Of a DNA stretch of 64,000 nt, positions 52,254-64,000 are shown in pieces. The DNA is from Eustoma russellianum. Lineage: Eukaryota; Streptophyta; Magnoliopsida; Gentianales; Gentianaceae. Each line of letters opens with the position of its first letter. The stretch's first letter is position 1. Made by a program: the position numbers and the translations under genes. A model generated the notes under the pieces. It saw only the letters and a program-made list of their open reading frames with translations. It had not been told where the DNA came from and ran no database searches. The DNA is taken from assembly GCA_036186865.1 (NCBI GenBank), contig AP025053.1, positions 5,830,355 to 5,894,354 on the forward strand, given 5' to 3'.

Positions 52254-54962
52254 ATGTATTTGGGGAAGGGGTACTTGTCGAATAGGATGTTTAAATTGAA
52301 TGTCATCACTATTGTACCCAAAAAAGATTTGCCCGCAGAGGCTAATAAAATTGCTTCCTCTTCTGCTTACATGCTTGAGTCTTCTTGTTTATGGCATTTT
52401 TGTTTGGGACATGTTAATTACAAGTCAATACAACGAATGATTAATCTTGAATTATTGCCCAAACTGGACTTTAATAATAAAGAGAAATGCTAAGTGTGTG
52501 TTGAAGCAAAATTGACAAAAGCGCCATTTCCTTCAATAGAAAGGAACACTGAACCTTTGAATTTAATTCATACCGATGTGTGTGATTTAAAATTTGTGCA
52601 AACGAGAGGTGGTAAAAAGTATTTTGTAACTTTTATCGACGATTGCACACGATACTGTTATGTATATTTGCTAAGCAGCAAAGACGAGGCCCTTGATGCT
52701 TTCAAGGATTATAAAAATGAAGTTGAGAATCAACTTAGCAAACGAATTAAAACAATTCGAAGTGATAGAGGTGGCGAATATGATACACCGTTTAATGAAT
52801 TCTGTTCAGAACATGACATTATTCATCAAACAACTGCACCATATTCACCTCAATCGAATGGTATTGCTGAACGCAAGAACCGTACTCTAAAAGAGATGAT
52901 GAATGCTATGTTGATAAGTTCGGGTTTACCTCAAAACTTGTGGGGGGAAGCAATCCTCTCAGCCAACGTCATTTTAAACAGAATTTCATCTAAGAAGATG
53001 GATGTAACCCCTTTCGAGCTTTGGAAAGGCTACAAGCCTAGTTACAAATACTTGAAAGTGTGGGGGTGTCTGGCGAAGGTTGCTGTACCTAGACCAAGAC
53101 AGGTGAAAATTGGGCCTAAAACGGTTGATTGCATATTCATCGGTTATGCAACTAACAGTAGTGCATATCGGTTCTTGGTGCACAAGTCGGATATTCCTGA
53201 CATACATGAAAACGTTGTCATGGAGTCAAGGAATGCAGTGTTCTTTGAAGATGTCTTTCCGAGGAAAGACAAAATTCAAGAAGAAACAAGATTTGGTAAG
53301 CGAATGCGTGAGGCGACTCCTCAAGGAGATGAGGAGCTTCGTCAAAGCAAGCGTGCTAGAATGCCAACTTCGTTTGGACCGGATTTTCTAACCTATATGG
53401 TAGAAAATGAGCCAAGGAACTTTTCCGAGGCTGTGTCTACTCCAGAAGCTCCATTCTGGAAAGAAGCAGTGAATAGTGAAATAGACTCAATTCTTCAAAA
53501 TCACACTTGGGAGTTGGTTGACCTTCCACCTGGAAGTAAACCACTTGGTTGCAAGTGGGTTTTCAAGAAGAAACTGAAAGAGGATGAGTCTATTGAAAAG
53601 TATAAAGCCAGGTTGGTAGCTAAAGGCTATCGACAAAAGGAAGGCTTTGACTTTTTTGACACCTACTCACCAGTGACTAGGATCACTTCTATAAGGATGC
53701 TAGTTGCAATTGCTGCAGTCTATAACTTGGAAATCCATCAGATGGATGTGAAGACTGCTTTTCTGAATGGTGAGTTGGATGAAGAAATCTATATGGAACA
53801 ACCCGAAGGGTTTGTGGTTCCAGGACAAGAGTCTAAGGTTTGTAGACTCGTTAAATCATTGTACGGACTTAAGCAAGCGCCTAAACAGTGGCACTTGAAG
53901 TTTGATCAAGCTATGCTAGCTAATGGTTTCAAGATCAATGAGTGTGACAAGTGCGTCTATATTAAGAGCACACAGAATGCATTTGTAATAGTGTGTCTCT
54001 ATGTAGATGACATGCTAATCATGGGGAGTACTCGGGACATAATCTTAAACACAAAGAAGATGTTGACGAGGAACTTCGATATGAAGGATATGGGAGTTGC
54101 CAATGTTATTCTAGGAATTAAAATTTCTAGGATGACCGAGGGACTCGTACTGTCACAAACTCACTATATTGAGTCTGTGCTAAAACGGTTTAATATGGTT
54201 GATGTGAAACCAGTAAAGACCCCGCTTGACTTAAGTGTACACTTAAAGAAAAATCGAGGCGAACCTGTAGCCCAGTTAAAATACTCTCAGGTGATCGGGA
54301 GTATGATGTACATAACGAATTGTACAAGACCAGACTTAGCTTGTTCAGTAAACAAATTGAGCAGGTTCACCAGTAATCCAAGTGATGATCATTGGAAAGC
54401 TCTTAATAGAGTGATGAGGTATCTGAAATACACAATGAATCTTGGATTACATTACACGAGATATCCAGCAGTATTAGAAGGATATTGCGATGCAAATTGG
54501 ATATCAGACAATAAGGACTCGAAGTCCACCAGTGGATACTTGTTCACTGTTGCTGATGCTGCTGTGTCGTAGAAATCCACGAAACAAACGTGCATAGCTC
54601 GGTCTACTATGGAGGCTGAGTTCATAGCGCTGGATAAAGCTGGGGAAGAGGCTGAGTGGCTTCGGAATTTCCTAGAAGATATTCCGTGCTGGCCTAAACC
54701 AATCGCTCCTATTAGCATACACTGTGATAGTCAGTCAGCTATAGGACGTGCTCAAAGCAGCATTTACAATGGTAAATCACGACACATACGTCGGAGACAT
54801 AACACCATTAAACAGTTGATCTCTAATGGCGTGATTTCCATTGATTATGTAAAATCAATGGAGAATCTTGCGGATCCGCTTACAAAAGGCTTGCCTAGAG
54901 ATCAGATGTCAAGATTGACGAACGGAATGGGACTAAAGCCTATAATGCAAGAATCTTTGTAA
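52254..54962 (+). pseudogene. pol: Copia pol: integrase, RT, RNase H
   Basis: A frame change near 52245 enters YLGKGYLSNRMFKLNV. The GAG-pre-integrase finger is LWHFCLGHVNYKSIQRM followed by CVEAK, split by TAA at 52491-52493 (a Gln codon changed). The integrase core shows HTDVCDLKF, RSDRGGEYDTPF and PQSNGIAERKNRTLKEM. RT has YKARLVAKGYRQKEG, MDVKTAFLNGELDEE and catalytic CLYVDDMLIMG. RNase H is cut by TAG at 54570-54572 (a Trp codon changed) and ends with NLADPLTKGLP. Apart from these points the frame is long and well conserved. Confidence 0.88.
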
Positions 54963-55479
54963 TGGTAACCCAACCTTATTGACTGGAGATCCCAGAATCT
55001 TGGTTCAATGGGACAACTAAGTTATGAAGATTCAGTTAGCACTTACTCATTCCGTCACATAAAAGTGCTGTCTGCAGAGAATGTTTAAGGTAAGCTAAGG
55101 CTTTTAATAATGTCCTATATCTTGATACGTCAAGTGGAGTATGGCAGAATACTCTTGATAGAAATCACCTATGTAAGTGTGAAGTGGGGCCGCTTCTATG
55201 AGAAAGTCTAAGAGGCAAGATTTCTCTAAAACACTTTCTAAAACCAGGTTGTTCATGGCCAAAACGAACACAACCATGAGAACCAAAAGGGTGTTAAAGA
55301 AAATGTTGTGTGAGTATCGTTGTCTAGGTTCACAACAAAGGCTGACTGGTTCAAGACATCAAGTCACCAATTAGCCGAGTGAATCCGATGGTACATCACT
55401 ATGAAAGGTTCAAAGCCAGAAGCTACCTCTTCTGATGCAATTTGTTTGAAGGGTCAAACAATCTTATTTTTGTTTGATT
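54963..55479 (+). other. Copia 3' untranslated region up to the junction
   Basis: No ORF. This should end in a polypurine tract and LTR, but neither is present. It runs into Sirevirus LTR sequence at an unclear point near 55440-55480. Confidence 0.5.
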
Positions 55480-55705
55480 TTTGGACAGAACCTTGTTAAC
55501 TCATTGAAGTTAAATTCTGGAAAGTTTCATAATTTTTGGAGTTGTGTATGATTATTTGTGAATTTTGGAAAAACGGGTTCTGAATCTGAGGTGGTCTCAG
55601 ATTCTGTTTTCAGAGGAGATTTTAACAAAGGGTTGTAGTTTAATTTCCGCTAACCACTATTCACCCCCCCTCTAGTGGTGTTTATTGCAGGTGCACGGTC
55701 TAACA
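55480..55705 (+). repeat. 5' LTR remnant of the second Sirevirus
   Basis: It contains ACCACTATTCACCCCCCCTC, typical of Sirevirus LTR ends, and ends GTCTAACA. The upstream part of the LTR is missing; the left limit is approximate. Confidence 0.7.
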
Positions 55706-55707
55706 TT

Positions 55708-55720
55708 TGGTATCAGAGCC
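55708..55720 (+). other. Primer binding site of the second Sirevirus
   Basis: TGGTATCAGAGCC two bases after the LTR matches initiator-Met tRNA. Confidence 0.92.
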
Positions 55721-55828
55721 AGACCAACACTACTCAAAAGAAGCAAGATTCAACACCGTACGAACAATACAAGGCCAAGAAACAACAATTCATAATATAC
55801 TGCTTGTCTCAAATCAAAGGTACATACT

Positions 55829-57970
55829 ATGGCTATTGTTTCTCACAAAGGTGAGTTAGAAGGTATGTCCACACAACGCCCTCCTCTTTTTGATGACAAT
55901 AATTTTGTTCATTGGAAACTAAGAATGAGGCTATTCTTAATGGCTATAGATATCGATTTATGGTCTATAGTTGAAGATGGGTCGTACATTCCAATGAAAG
56001 TTATACAAGTTAGTGGAGTTACTCAAGAGGTTGAAAAATATAAAAGTGAATGGTCATCGGATGATAAAAAGAAAATGTCCATGGATGCTAAAGCTATGCA
56101 ATTACTTTTGAATGGACTTACAACTTCCGAAGCAGGATATGTGTCAAATTGCACAAGCGCACACGACATGTGGAAATCACTTGTATTAAAGCACGACGGT
56201 ACTAGTGGTGTTAAAGAGTCAAAAATAAACATGCTTATGACTGAATTAGAGACTTTCAAAATGTTGCCAAACGAATCCATAACATCTATGGATTTGAGGA
56301 TTACTAATATTTTCAATGCCCTTGAAGCTTTAGGGAAGTCATTTCCGAACAATGAAAAGGTTCAAAAGGTGCTACGAAGTCTCCCTGCTGAATGGGATCC
56401 AAAGGTGACTGCAATCGAGGAGACAAAGTCAATCACCAAGATGGATGAATTGATCGGGTCTCTTAAAGTCTATGAGGTAAAACTGAACCAACGAAAGTCT
56501 GAATCGTCTAAGTCATCCGGTAAGTCAATAGCTTTCAAAACAACCGAAACACATGCTAGTAACGATGATAGTAATAGTGATACTGAATTAGACGATGACT
56601 TGATATTGATCGCTAGAAAACTTAGAAAGTTTTTCAAACGTCCAAATAGGAATAGACAACGTAATTCTTCTTCTTCTTCTTCTCAACCTAGGAAGAATAA
56701 CACAAACAAATGGTATAATAAAGAATTAAAGTGTTATGAATGCGGTCAAAAAGGACATATTTCATACGACTGTCCCACGAAGAAAAATAATAATAAACAA
56801 GCCAAGGACAAGGAGGCTCAAACGACAAAGACAAAGGAGTCTAAGGAAAAAAAAGGGAAACGAGCAATGAAGGTGAGCACATGGAGCGACTCATCCGACT
56901 CAGAATCCGAAACTGAGGAAGCTCAAGTCTGCTTCGTATCAAACGAGGTATGTTCTTCTTCTGATAGTGATTATGATAGTGACATGACATTTGATGAAAT
57001 GTATGAAGAATTCCTAAGAATGCATGCTCACTGTAAGAGGCTCTCTAAAGAAAAGAAGAAACTAGTTGAAGAAAATGACAAGTTGAAGACGTCCAACTTG
57101 GAATTTTCCGATCAACTAGAATCTCTTAAACAAGAGTCTACTAATACTCTTGATTCTTTAGAGAATAAAATTGAATCATATAGGAAAGATGAACAAAAGT
57201 TACAAATGGAAAATAAAATGTTGAAATCCAAGTTAGAAAGTTGTGAAAATGAAATAGTACAACTTAAGTCTTCTAAATTTACCTTAGAAAAAATGATAGA
57301 ACAATTTAAATCTGGTGCAAATATGTTAGATACACTTATATCATCACAAAAGTATGGTAATGATAAAACTGGATTGGGATATAAAGAAGAAGATGACAAA
57401 TTAGATAAAAAGACTAAGTTTGTATCATCAACTACGAAACAACCTTATAAAATTACAAAAACAAATTTTCCTGCTAAATCTTCTTCTACTCCTTCTTCTA
57501 CTTATTCAAAGATAAAGATGCACCATACACCCATAAAAACACACACGCATAACTATACATCTAGGCCAAACTTTGCATCTAGAAAACCTAGAAATTATGC
57601 CTATATGTATACAAATGCAACGAGACATAATAAAATGCATTCAACATATTATGAACCTAAGTATAGGCAACATTCTTATAAGTCTTATAGAAATGCCCAT
57701 GAACACACTTATACTGCACCATTCAAGAAACAAAATCGCATGCCTTATACACATCATAAATCTCGGCCATCCTATAATGATTATCAACCATGGCCCAACA
57801 TGTATAACAATGCATCTTCACTTATGTGGAATAATCATATATATGCTAATTCTTCTTATTTTCAAAATTATAACAATGCTAAAAACGTGCCGAGAAGGTA
57901 TATTCAAGTTTGGATACCTAAGGGTTATCTAAACAAGAATAATGCCCCTAACATTCAAGGACCCAAATAA
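55829..57970 (+). CDS. gag: Second Sirevirus gag, 713 aa
   Basis: The gag frame is complete, starting MAIVSHKGELEGMSTQRPPL. The gag domain (DDNNFVHWKLRMRLFLMAID, through LRSLPAEWDPKVTAI) spans about residues 20-200. A CCHC knuckle, CYECGQKGHISYDC, sits near residue 303. A coiled-coil stretch follows (about 390-500), then a Tyr/His/Asn-rich region. It ends at TAA 57968-57970. Pol continues in the same frame after TAA and a further TAG at 57998-58000. Stop-codon readthrough between gag and pol is known for SIRE1, but two stops here make decay more likely. Confidence 0.85.
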   Translation: MAIVSHKGELEGMSTQRPPLFDDNNFVHWKLRMRLFLMAIDIDLWSIVEDGSYIPMKVIQVSGVTQEVEKYKSEWSSDDKKKMSMDAKAMQLLLNGLTTSEAGYVSNCTSAHDMWKSLVLKHDGTSGVKESKINMLMTELETFKMLPNESITSMDLRITNIFNALEALGKSFPNNEKVQKVLRSLPAEWDPKVTAIEETKSITKMDELIGSLKVYEVKLNQRKSESSKSSGKSIAFKTTETHASNDDSNSDTELDDDLILIARKLRKFFKRPNRNRQRNSSSSSSQPRKNNTNKWYNKELKCYECGQKGHISYDCPTKKNNNKQAKDKEAQTTKTKESKEKKGKRAMKVSTWSDSSDSESETEEAQVCFVSNEVCSSSDSDYDSDMTFDEMYEEFLRMHAHCKRLSKEKKKLVEENDKLKTSNLEFSDQLESLKQESTNTLDSLENKIESYRKDEQKLQMENKMLKSKLESCENEIVQLKSSKFTLEKMIEQFKSGANMLDTLISSQKYGNDKTGLGYKEEDDKLDKKTKFVSSTTKQPYKITKTNFPAKSSSTPSSTYSKIKMHHTPIKTHTHNYTSRPNFASRKPRNYAYMYTNATRHNKMHSTYYEPKYRQHSYKSYRNAHEHTYTAPFKKQNRMPYTHHKSRPSYNDYQPWPNMYNNASSLMWNNHIYANSSYFQNYNNAKNVPRRYIQVWIPKGYLNKNNAPNIQGPK

Positions 57971-58000
57971 AGGGCACCTAAAACTTTGTCTCCATTGTAG

Positions 58001-61000
58001 GAAAAACGCAAGAAATGCAAGAAGGAGGCAAAGTCAAAGAATCTAAAAACCAAATGGTTTTTAGATAGTGGATGTTCGAGGCATATGACGGGCAACCCCA
58101 AACTATTCACGGAACTTGAACATATTGATGGTGGAAAGGTGACATTCAGTGACAACAACAAAGGAAAAGTTGTTGAAAGAGGAACAATCGGGGACCCTAA
58201 CACATTTCAAATACGAAATGTGTTATTAGTAAGCAATCTATCCTATAATTTACTTAGTATTTCTCAACTTATAGATTGTGGTTATAATGTCTCCTTTCTT
58301 CCCAATTCTTGTGATATAATAAATAAAAAAGGAGAAATAGTATTAAAAGGAAATAGAGATGGTAATATTTATACCCTTACCTTAGATAACATGTTAGGCG
58401 CTAAGGTTAAGTGTCTAATATCACATGACTTAGATATAAATTTATGGCATAGAAGATTAGGCCATATAGGAATTTCAACTATTAGGAAATTGTCTAAGAA
58501 GAATTTAATAAGAGGTATGCCTAAGTTAGACTTAGATAATTTTCAAATGTGTGAAACATGTATTAAATGAAAACACATTAAAGAAACTTTAAAACCGAAA
58601 CATGAAGTGAGTACTAGTCATGTACTAGAATTGCTTCACTTAGACTTATTTGGTCCAAGTAGGACAAGAAGTCTAGGTGGACACTACTATGTGTGTGTCA
58701 TAGTAGACGATTACTCACGCTACACATGGACATTGTTCTTAACACACAAAGACGATGTTCCATTAGCAATCGAAACTCTTATCAAGCAACTTGAAAACGT
58801 TTACGAAGAAAATGTCAAAAGAATTAGAAGTGATAGAGGTGGAGAATTTAAAAATAAAGACATAATCAAATTGTGCATGTTATATTATAAATAGGCTCAC
58901 TATTAGAAAGAAATTAAATAAAACACCTTATGAATTGCTAAACAATAGACAACCTAAGATAGATTATCTTAAAGTATTTGGATGTAAATGTTTCGTGCTG
59001 AACACTAAGGATAATCTAGATAAATTTGAACAAAAGTCTATTGAATGCATATTTGTTGGGTATTCAACTAACTCAAGAGCATATAGGTGTTATAATCCTG
59101 CATCTAGAAAAATAATTGAATCCATACATATGAAATTCAATGAAAATGCATGCTTTGAAGTTAGTGATAAACATCAACATAAACAAGAAATAAATGTTGA
59201 AAATATGTTTGATGATGATGTATTACTTGAGCCTATACTTGATCATCTAGAACCAACTCCCCCTGAACAAGACATGCATGAACCCTTAGATGATATAAAT
59301 GAAGAAACTTTGCAATTGGAAGATAATGTAACTAATGATCCAATTACATATGATAATGTTCATACTAATGAAACATTTGAACAAGATGAGGGTGAACCTA
59401 GTCAATGTAGGAATTGGTGGAACCCTAGAGAATTAATCATTGGGGATCCAAGTGTTGGGGTTAGAACACATAGAAATATAAGTCAACTTGAAGGACATAG
59501 CTTAATCTCACAATTAGAACCTAAGAATGTAAAGGAAGCCTTAGGTGATATCTCTTGTCTAGATGCTATGCATGAGGAATTAAATCAATTCACAAGGAAC
59601 AACGTGTGGGACTTAGTACCTAAACCCGAAAACAAGTCAATAATAGGAACGAAATGGGTGTTTAGGAATAAGATGGACGAACAAGGAAACATTATAAAAA
59701 ATAAAGCTAGACTAGTCGCACAAGGATATAATCAACAAGAAGGTATAGATTATGAAGAAAACTTTGCACCCGTTGCACGACTAGAAGCAATTAGATTGTT
59801 ACTTGCAATTGCAAGTCTAAACAATATTAAGCTTTTCAAAATGGATTTCAAGAGTGCATTCTTGAATGGATACATCCAAGAAGAGGTGTTTGTCAAACAA
59901 CCCCCTGGATTCGAAGATCCAAAGAATCCTAACCATGTGTACAAGCTTAAGAAAGCTTCATATGGTTTGAAACAAGATCCAAGAGCTCGGTATGATAGAT
60001 TTGCAAACTTTCTTATTGCAAATAATTATCAAAGGGGAACTATAGACAACACATTATTCCTAAAAAGAAAAGGCAATGATTTGTTACTAGTTCAAATATA
60101 TGTAGACGATATTATCTTTGGTTCAACTAACCCTACCTTAGTAAAAGACTTCGAAGAATGTATGAAGTCAGAGTTTGAAATGTCAATGGTAGGAGAGTTG
60201 AATTATTTCTTAGGACTTCAAATCAAACAAACCCTTCAAGGAATTCACATTAGCCAACTTAAGTATGTCAATGATATGATTAAGAAGTTTGGTTTTGAAG
60301 AGTTGAAACCTACAACTACCCCCATGAGTGTAGTACCAAACTTGATAAGGATGAAAATGGTAAACCTTTTGATGACACTCTCTATAGGTCTATGATTGGA
60401 TCACTATTATACTTAACTGCATCAAGACCTGATATTATGTTTAGTGTGTGTATGTGTGCTAGGTTTCAATCTTGTCCTAAGGAATCACATTACAATGCAG
60501 TGAAAAAGATCTTTAGATATCTTAAGCATACACCTCACTTAGGACTGTGGTATGATAGAAACGCTAAGCTAGAATTACACGCATATAGTGATGCTGATTA
60601 TGGTGGTTGCAAATTAGATAGAAAATCCACTAGCGGTACTTGTCAATTCATAGGAACCAACTTGATTTCTTGGTTTTCTAAAAAGCAAGCTAGTGTAGCT
60701 CTTTCTACCACCGAAGCTGAGTATATTGCTTTGAGTTTATGTACTACCCAAATACTTTGGCTTAAACAGCAACTTAGTGATTTTGGCATTAAAATGAAAA
60801 AGATTCCAATTTTCAGCGATAGCAGAAGTGCAATCAATCTTTCCCGGAATCCGGTGCTTCATTCTAAGGCCAAACACATTGAGGTGCGATACTACTTTCT
60901 TCGCGATCATGTTCAAAATGAGGACATAGTGATAAACCATATAAGAACTGATCACCAAATCGCTGATATCTTTACCAAACCCCTTAATCAAGCCACGTTT

Positions 61001-61051
61001 GAAACCTTGCGTGCCAAGTTAGGTATGATGACTTACGATACCATTGTATAG
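58001..61051 (+). pseudogene. pol: Second Sirevirus pol with integrase deletion
   Basis: Protease (FLDSGCSRHMTG) and the zinc finger region (LWHRRLGHIGISTIRKLSKK, CETCIK) are followed by TGA at 58568-58570. The integrase core keeps HLDLFGPSR and RSDRGGEFKNKD, then jumps near 58880 to YIINRLTIRKKLNKTPYELL. The missing piece of roughly 50 residues includes the catalytic Glu block. RT (58935-60350) has KMDFKSAFLNGYIQEEVFV and QIYVDDIIFG. A base lost near 60340 shifts to the RNase H frame 60392-61051, which is intact (SDADYGGCKLDRKSTSGTCQ, ending IADIFTKPL). Confidence 0.88.
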
Positions 61052-61075
61052 TTCTATCTTTTGCATGATTTGCAA

Positions 61076-61306
61076 AATAAAGGGGGAGATAGAATAAGCA
61101 CATGATTTTAGATTTTAGTTGGTAAGTCATCATTTGGTATGAAATCAATTGGTTATGAGTTGAGTATAGGTTAAGGGGGAGAGTATGAGTTGAGGGGGAG
61201 CAACATACTATTTAAAAGTTGAAAACATTTGGTTAAATTTTTAATTATAAGTTGTGACATTAAAATCATGTTAGGTTATTTTGAAAATCATCCAAAAGGG
61301 GGAGAA
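61076..61306 (+). other. Multiple polypurine tracts of the second Sirevirus
   Basis: AGGGGGAG-type runs occur near 61080-61089, 61173-61183, 61192-61201 and immediately before the LTR at 61295-61306 (AAAAGGGGGAGAA). This is the Sirevirus pattern also seen in the first element. Confidence 0.75.
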
Positions 61307-63085
61307 TGTTGAGAAATATGTTTGGATAATTTTCAAAGTCATGATTTTAAGTGGTTAATACTTAAAAATGTCATACATGGTGTTATATGTGATTAAAAGT
61401 TGAAAAAGTTGACATCGGTCTCTCAGGTTGTTGCACATCGATCGATGTCTAGGGTTTTTAGAAATAATTTTCTAAAATGTGATAAAATGGTTGTTTTCAT
61501 TTGTATATGATTTATACATGTTCATTATGTGCTTATTATGTGTTTTTGGTGATTATTATTGTCTTGTGACTAACGTGCCTTGGAAATTTCTACAACTTAC
61601 CAAAAAGGGCAAAATTGGTATTTTAAGTTTTGTAGGAACATGATATGGTGAAATAATTTCAAGGGTGCATTCTTATACTATTTATGATGACAAAGTTGGT
61701 ATCATGGTTATTTCTGACTATCGGGGTCATTTCTGGAGTTTTCTCACACCAGGGGTATTTTGGTCATTTTACCCCCAAGGGTATTTTTGGTATTTTCACT
61801 CAAGGAATCTCTTGAGCATATTATTATCTTCATTCTGGAGCTGTGTTATTGTTAATTTAAAGATTATATGGTGATCTTATATCTTATTCTCTCAACCGAT
61901 GATATTATTGACTATAGCTGGATATGTGATGATTTGAGATGTCACATTCTATTTTTTCTTGAAGAACCTCTTATATATGTTATAAGAGAATATTTATCAT
62001 CATTATTCAGAGATATTAAAGGTGTCAAAGGTGCGGAAATGTTCTTGACATATAAGAAGAAATATTAGAGAATTTCGGTGTTACACATTGGCATAATCTT
62101 GTCAATTGTTATTTATTTATTTCTTCTTCAAAAATCTGAGTTGCTACACTTATATATATGTGGATAAACGTGATTGATAAGGTGGATATGATGTGGAGTT
62201 CATTTTATGAGTTGGAGACAAGTGGACCAACCAAAAAGGAGCTAGTTGGCAAAAATGCCAACTTGGAATTTTCAAAAAGTACCCAACGGCTATGTATTTT
62301 TCTTGGGTATTTTCAGAAGATTTTTGAAGTCAAATGAAGACTTCACATGTCCTATTATGGTGCTTGAAGTTGAGGATAATTTGGTGGTATTATCCTTTCT
62401 TATTTTATTAAGAAAAAAAAACAAAGTTTTTTTTTGAAAACACAAAGTAGCCAACGGCTACTACATGAAAATGGAGCAGATTTTTGACTTTGAAATGGTA
62501 TGCCCACATGCCTATTCTTGTGCCAAAAAGTTGAGAAGATGGTGGAATAGTTATGGCCTTATTATCTTCTTGGTTTCAAGATAATTCCAAGACAAATCCA
62601 AGGTGTAATTTTTGGCCACATCATTTTGCCAAGGTGGACCAATCATGGTGTTTTATTTTGCCAAGTGTACAAAACCAACCAATAATGAGAAGACATTTGG
62701 AGTTGATGATGAAGATGATGATACATTGGCATTCTTATCTTCAAGGCTCAAATCACACTATAAATAGAGGCATTGGTGAAGAAGATGAAACACACTTGAA
62801 GCTCACAAGCATTCTATAGCTTTCATATTCATCTTCTTGTTCTTGTTGTTGTATTTTGTGGTAGCAAAGGTGTTCTTGATATTTTTGTTGTGCTACAAGC
62901 CTCTTGAGCTTCATTTGTAAGATTGATTAGCCATCTTTATAAGGCTACATCAATAGGTGTTAGAGGATTTGCAACTAAGTGTTGCTTAGAAGGTGATTAT
63001 CCAAGTCTTGAATAGGGTTGGTGTATAACCCAAGGATCAAGCTTGGCTCTTGTTGTAAGGTGCTCTTTGAATACTCAAACATTCA
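61307..63085 (+). repeat. 3' LTR of the second Sirevirus, 3' part missing
   Basis: It starts TGTTGAGAAATATG. One CATCGATCGATGT motif lies near 61437. TATAAATAGAGG is at 62759. Sequence usual downstream of Sirevirus starts (TTGTTGTAAGGTGCTC) continues to about 63085, but the CACCCCCC end seen at 55670 is absent, so the LTR is truncated. The right limit is approximate. Confidence 0.65.
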
Positions 63086-64000
63086 AAGATAATGCATGTA
63101 ACTTAACACATTGCACATGTTCATTAAAATAGTTATAATTACTCAACATGTAGCTTAATTAACAGTCATTCTTCCTTAGAGCATGAACTTCCCTCCCATC
63201 CATCCCAATTTCTTAGTTCACATTCTTTTATGAGAGTCTTCAAATATTGTCTGCTTTATATAATAAGCTTATCAAATTATGCTTAATTTTAAAATTACTC
63301 TTATAATTAATAACAACAATGCTTTAATGAGAAAAAACAGTAGTAAAAGAAAAGATAAAATGAAAACTAAATATAATTTTAATGACTAAATATTAGATTA
63401 ATCTTTTCCAAAAAAAATTGCATCAAATGATATATTGTTAATTATTTAAAATTCGTCAATGAAACTGGGACGTTATTGCCAATTCTTTGAGTCCAGAGTT
63501 CAAGCGTCCAAGTCTAGACATTGATGGATGATACTGACATACTATTAGTTATCCTTACTAAATTAAGCAACATCAATCCCTTCACCTCCCCTCCCCCTCA
63601 TAGTGTTGTTTCCATAAAAGGTACTATCTCCGTCTCTAAAATCTTTTCTTAGTTGACTTTTCAACGTAAAGTAATTAACGCTATATTGAAAAATCAACTA
63701 AGACAAATTATTTTAAGACGTATTAAATATAACTTAAATATATATAGAGTCAAAAGACAATCATTTGCAAAAGAAAATTATATATAGAAGTTGGTAATGT
63801 GCTTGATATTAAGTCAATCAAACAACCAATTTCAATTTTCATGTGTGTATGTGTGTGTATATGGTTTTACCAAATTTAATTTTGCTTGCAATAGGTAACA
63901 GTTAAAAGAAACACCTGCTTTTGTGAATTTAATTTAGCTTACAATATTTGAACATATTTTCATACAAAGGATAATATAATACTAGGAGAAGATTTGGTCA
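63086..64000. other. Intergenic, AT-rich, with a MITE
   Basis: No protein-like frame. It contains the Stowaway-like hairpin at 63622-63724 and a TG-rich run near 63840-63862. Confidence 0.5.
63622..63724. mobile_element. Stowaway-like MITE, degenerate
   Basis: The left arm, CTCCGTCTCTAAAATCTTTT then CTTAGTTGACTTTTCAA, pairs with the right arm, TTGAAAAATCAACTAAGACA then ATTATTTTAAGACG, around a short loop. TA lies at both ends (TACTATCTCCG, GACGTA). This fits a small Stowaway-type inverted-repeat element, which moves with Tc1/mariner transposases in trans. The right terminus has lost its GGGAG end. Confidence 0.6.

Larger units (their letters stand above)
50092..55440 (+). mobile_element. Ty1/copia element, 3' LTR missing
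   Basis: The 5' LTR is at 50092-50839, gag follows from about 50990, then protease, integrase, RT and RNase H in copia order to 54962. No second copy of the LTR start (TGTTGGAGAAATTG) occurs downstream. The sequence passes near 55440-55480 into the LTR remnant of a Sirevirus. Several stops and frameshifts are present. I cannot name the copia lineage with confidence; it is not a Sirevirus. Confidence 0.85.
55480..63085 (+). mobile_element. Second Sirevirus, decayed, both LTRs incomplete
   Basis: The end of a 5' LTR (to 55705) and primer site precede gag and a broken pol. RNase H ends at 61051, several AGGGGGAG tracts follow, and a 3' LTR begins at 61307. There is no env-like ORF between pol and the LTR. 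It is on the opposite strand from the first Sirevirus and belongs to a different family by LTR sequence. Confidence 0.85.

Noticed and set aside
57968..58000. Programmed stop readthrough between gag and pol in the second Sirevirus
   Set aside because: Two in-frame stops occur within 11 codons and the rest of pol is also damaged, so decay is the simpler reading.

Overview
This is nuclear DNA from a flowering plant, most likely a eudicot. The evidence is spliced plant genes with GT-AG introns, Ty1/copia and Ty3/gypsy elements primed by initiator-Met tRNA, Sireviruses, plant-type LINEs, Au-like and TS-like SINEs, and a Stowaway-like MITE. I cannot name the species. Nothing prokaryotic (operon, Shine-Dalgarno site, CRISPR) is present. 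All similarity statements come from reading the sequence and recalling families; no search was run.

Layout. 1-2571: 3' end of a Ty3/gypsy element (gag-like ORF, polypurine tract, 1.3 kb LTR). 2572-7100: a tRNA-derived SINE-like stretch and a decayed LINE on the minus strand. 7811-10304: first three coding exons of a CCR4-homolog-6 deadenylase gene on the minus strand, with a SINE in its second intron. 10986-11660: fragment of a QUIRKY-like C2-domain gene. 11661-15022: remnants of a Tat-type gypsy gag (+) and a copia gag (-), plus a 175-bp tandem duplication. 15023-24999: a complete, young Tekay/Del chromovirus with 2.5 kb LTRs and TATAT target duplications. 25000-29623: AT-rich DNA, a copia LTR with its primer site, and a solo Sirevirus LTR flanked by ATTTT. 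29624-39604: a complete Sirevirus on the minus strand (CATTT duplications) carrying an intact env-like ORF. 40246-41760: a copia RT fragment joined to a LINE tail. 43196-45637: the only long intact host ORF, 813 aa, KOKOPELLI-like. 45870-47098: two SINEs. 48347-50091: PDR-type ABC transporter pseudogene, interrupted by a Tat solo LTR (GACAA duplications) and cut by a copia element. 50092-about 55440: that copia element. About 55480-63085: a second, decayed Sirevirus. 63086-64000: little except a MITE.

Main points for follow-up. (1) The Tekay LTR carries four tandem 44-nt hairpins, 59 bp apart, with compensatory base changes that keep the stems paired, inside what is probably a 2.2 kb transcribed leader. 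(2) A palindromic module, CATCGATCGATCGATG in a shared context, occurs in the LTRs of two unrelated retrotransposon superfamilies. In the Sirevirus it occurs again directly upstream of a TATA box that could drive the env-like gene. (3) The Tekay pol has two short GT-AG intron-like insertions whose removal restores the frame. (4) Both young elements have near-identical LTRs but several nonsense changes, so they were probably mobilised in trans or silenced very recently.

The host genes are islands among nested retrotransposons. Target duplications give part of the order: a copia LTR was hit by a Sirevirus now reduced to a solo LTR, and the full Sirevirus inserted about 120 bp away.
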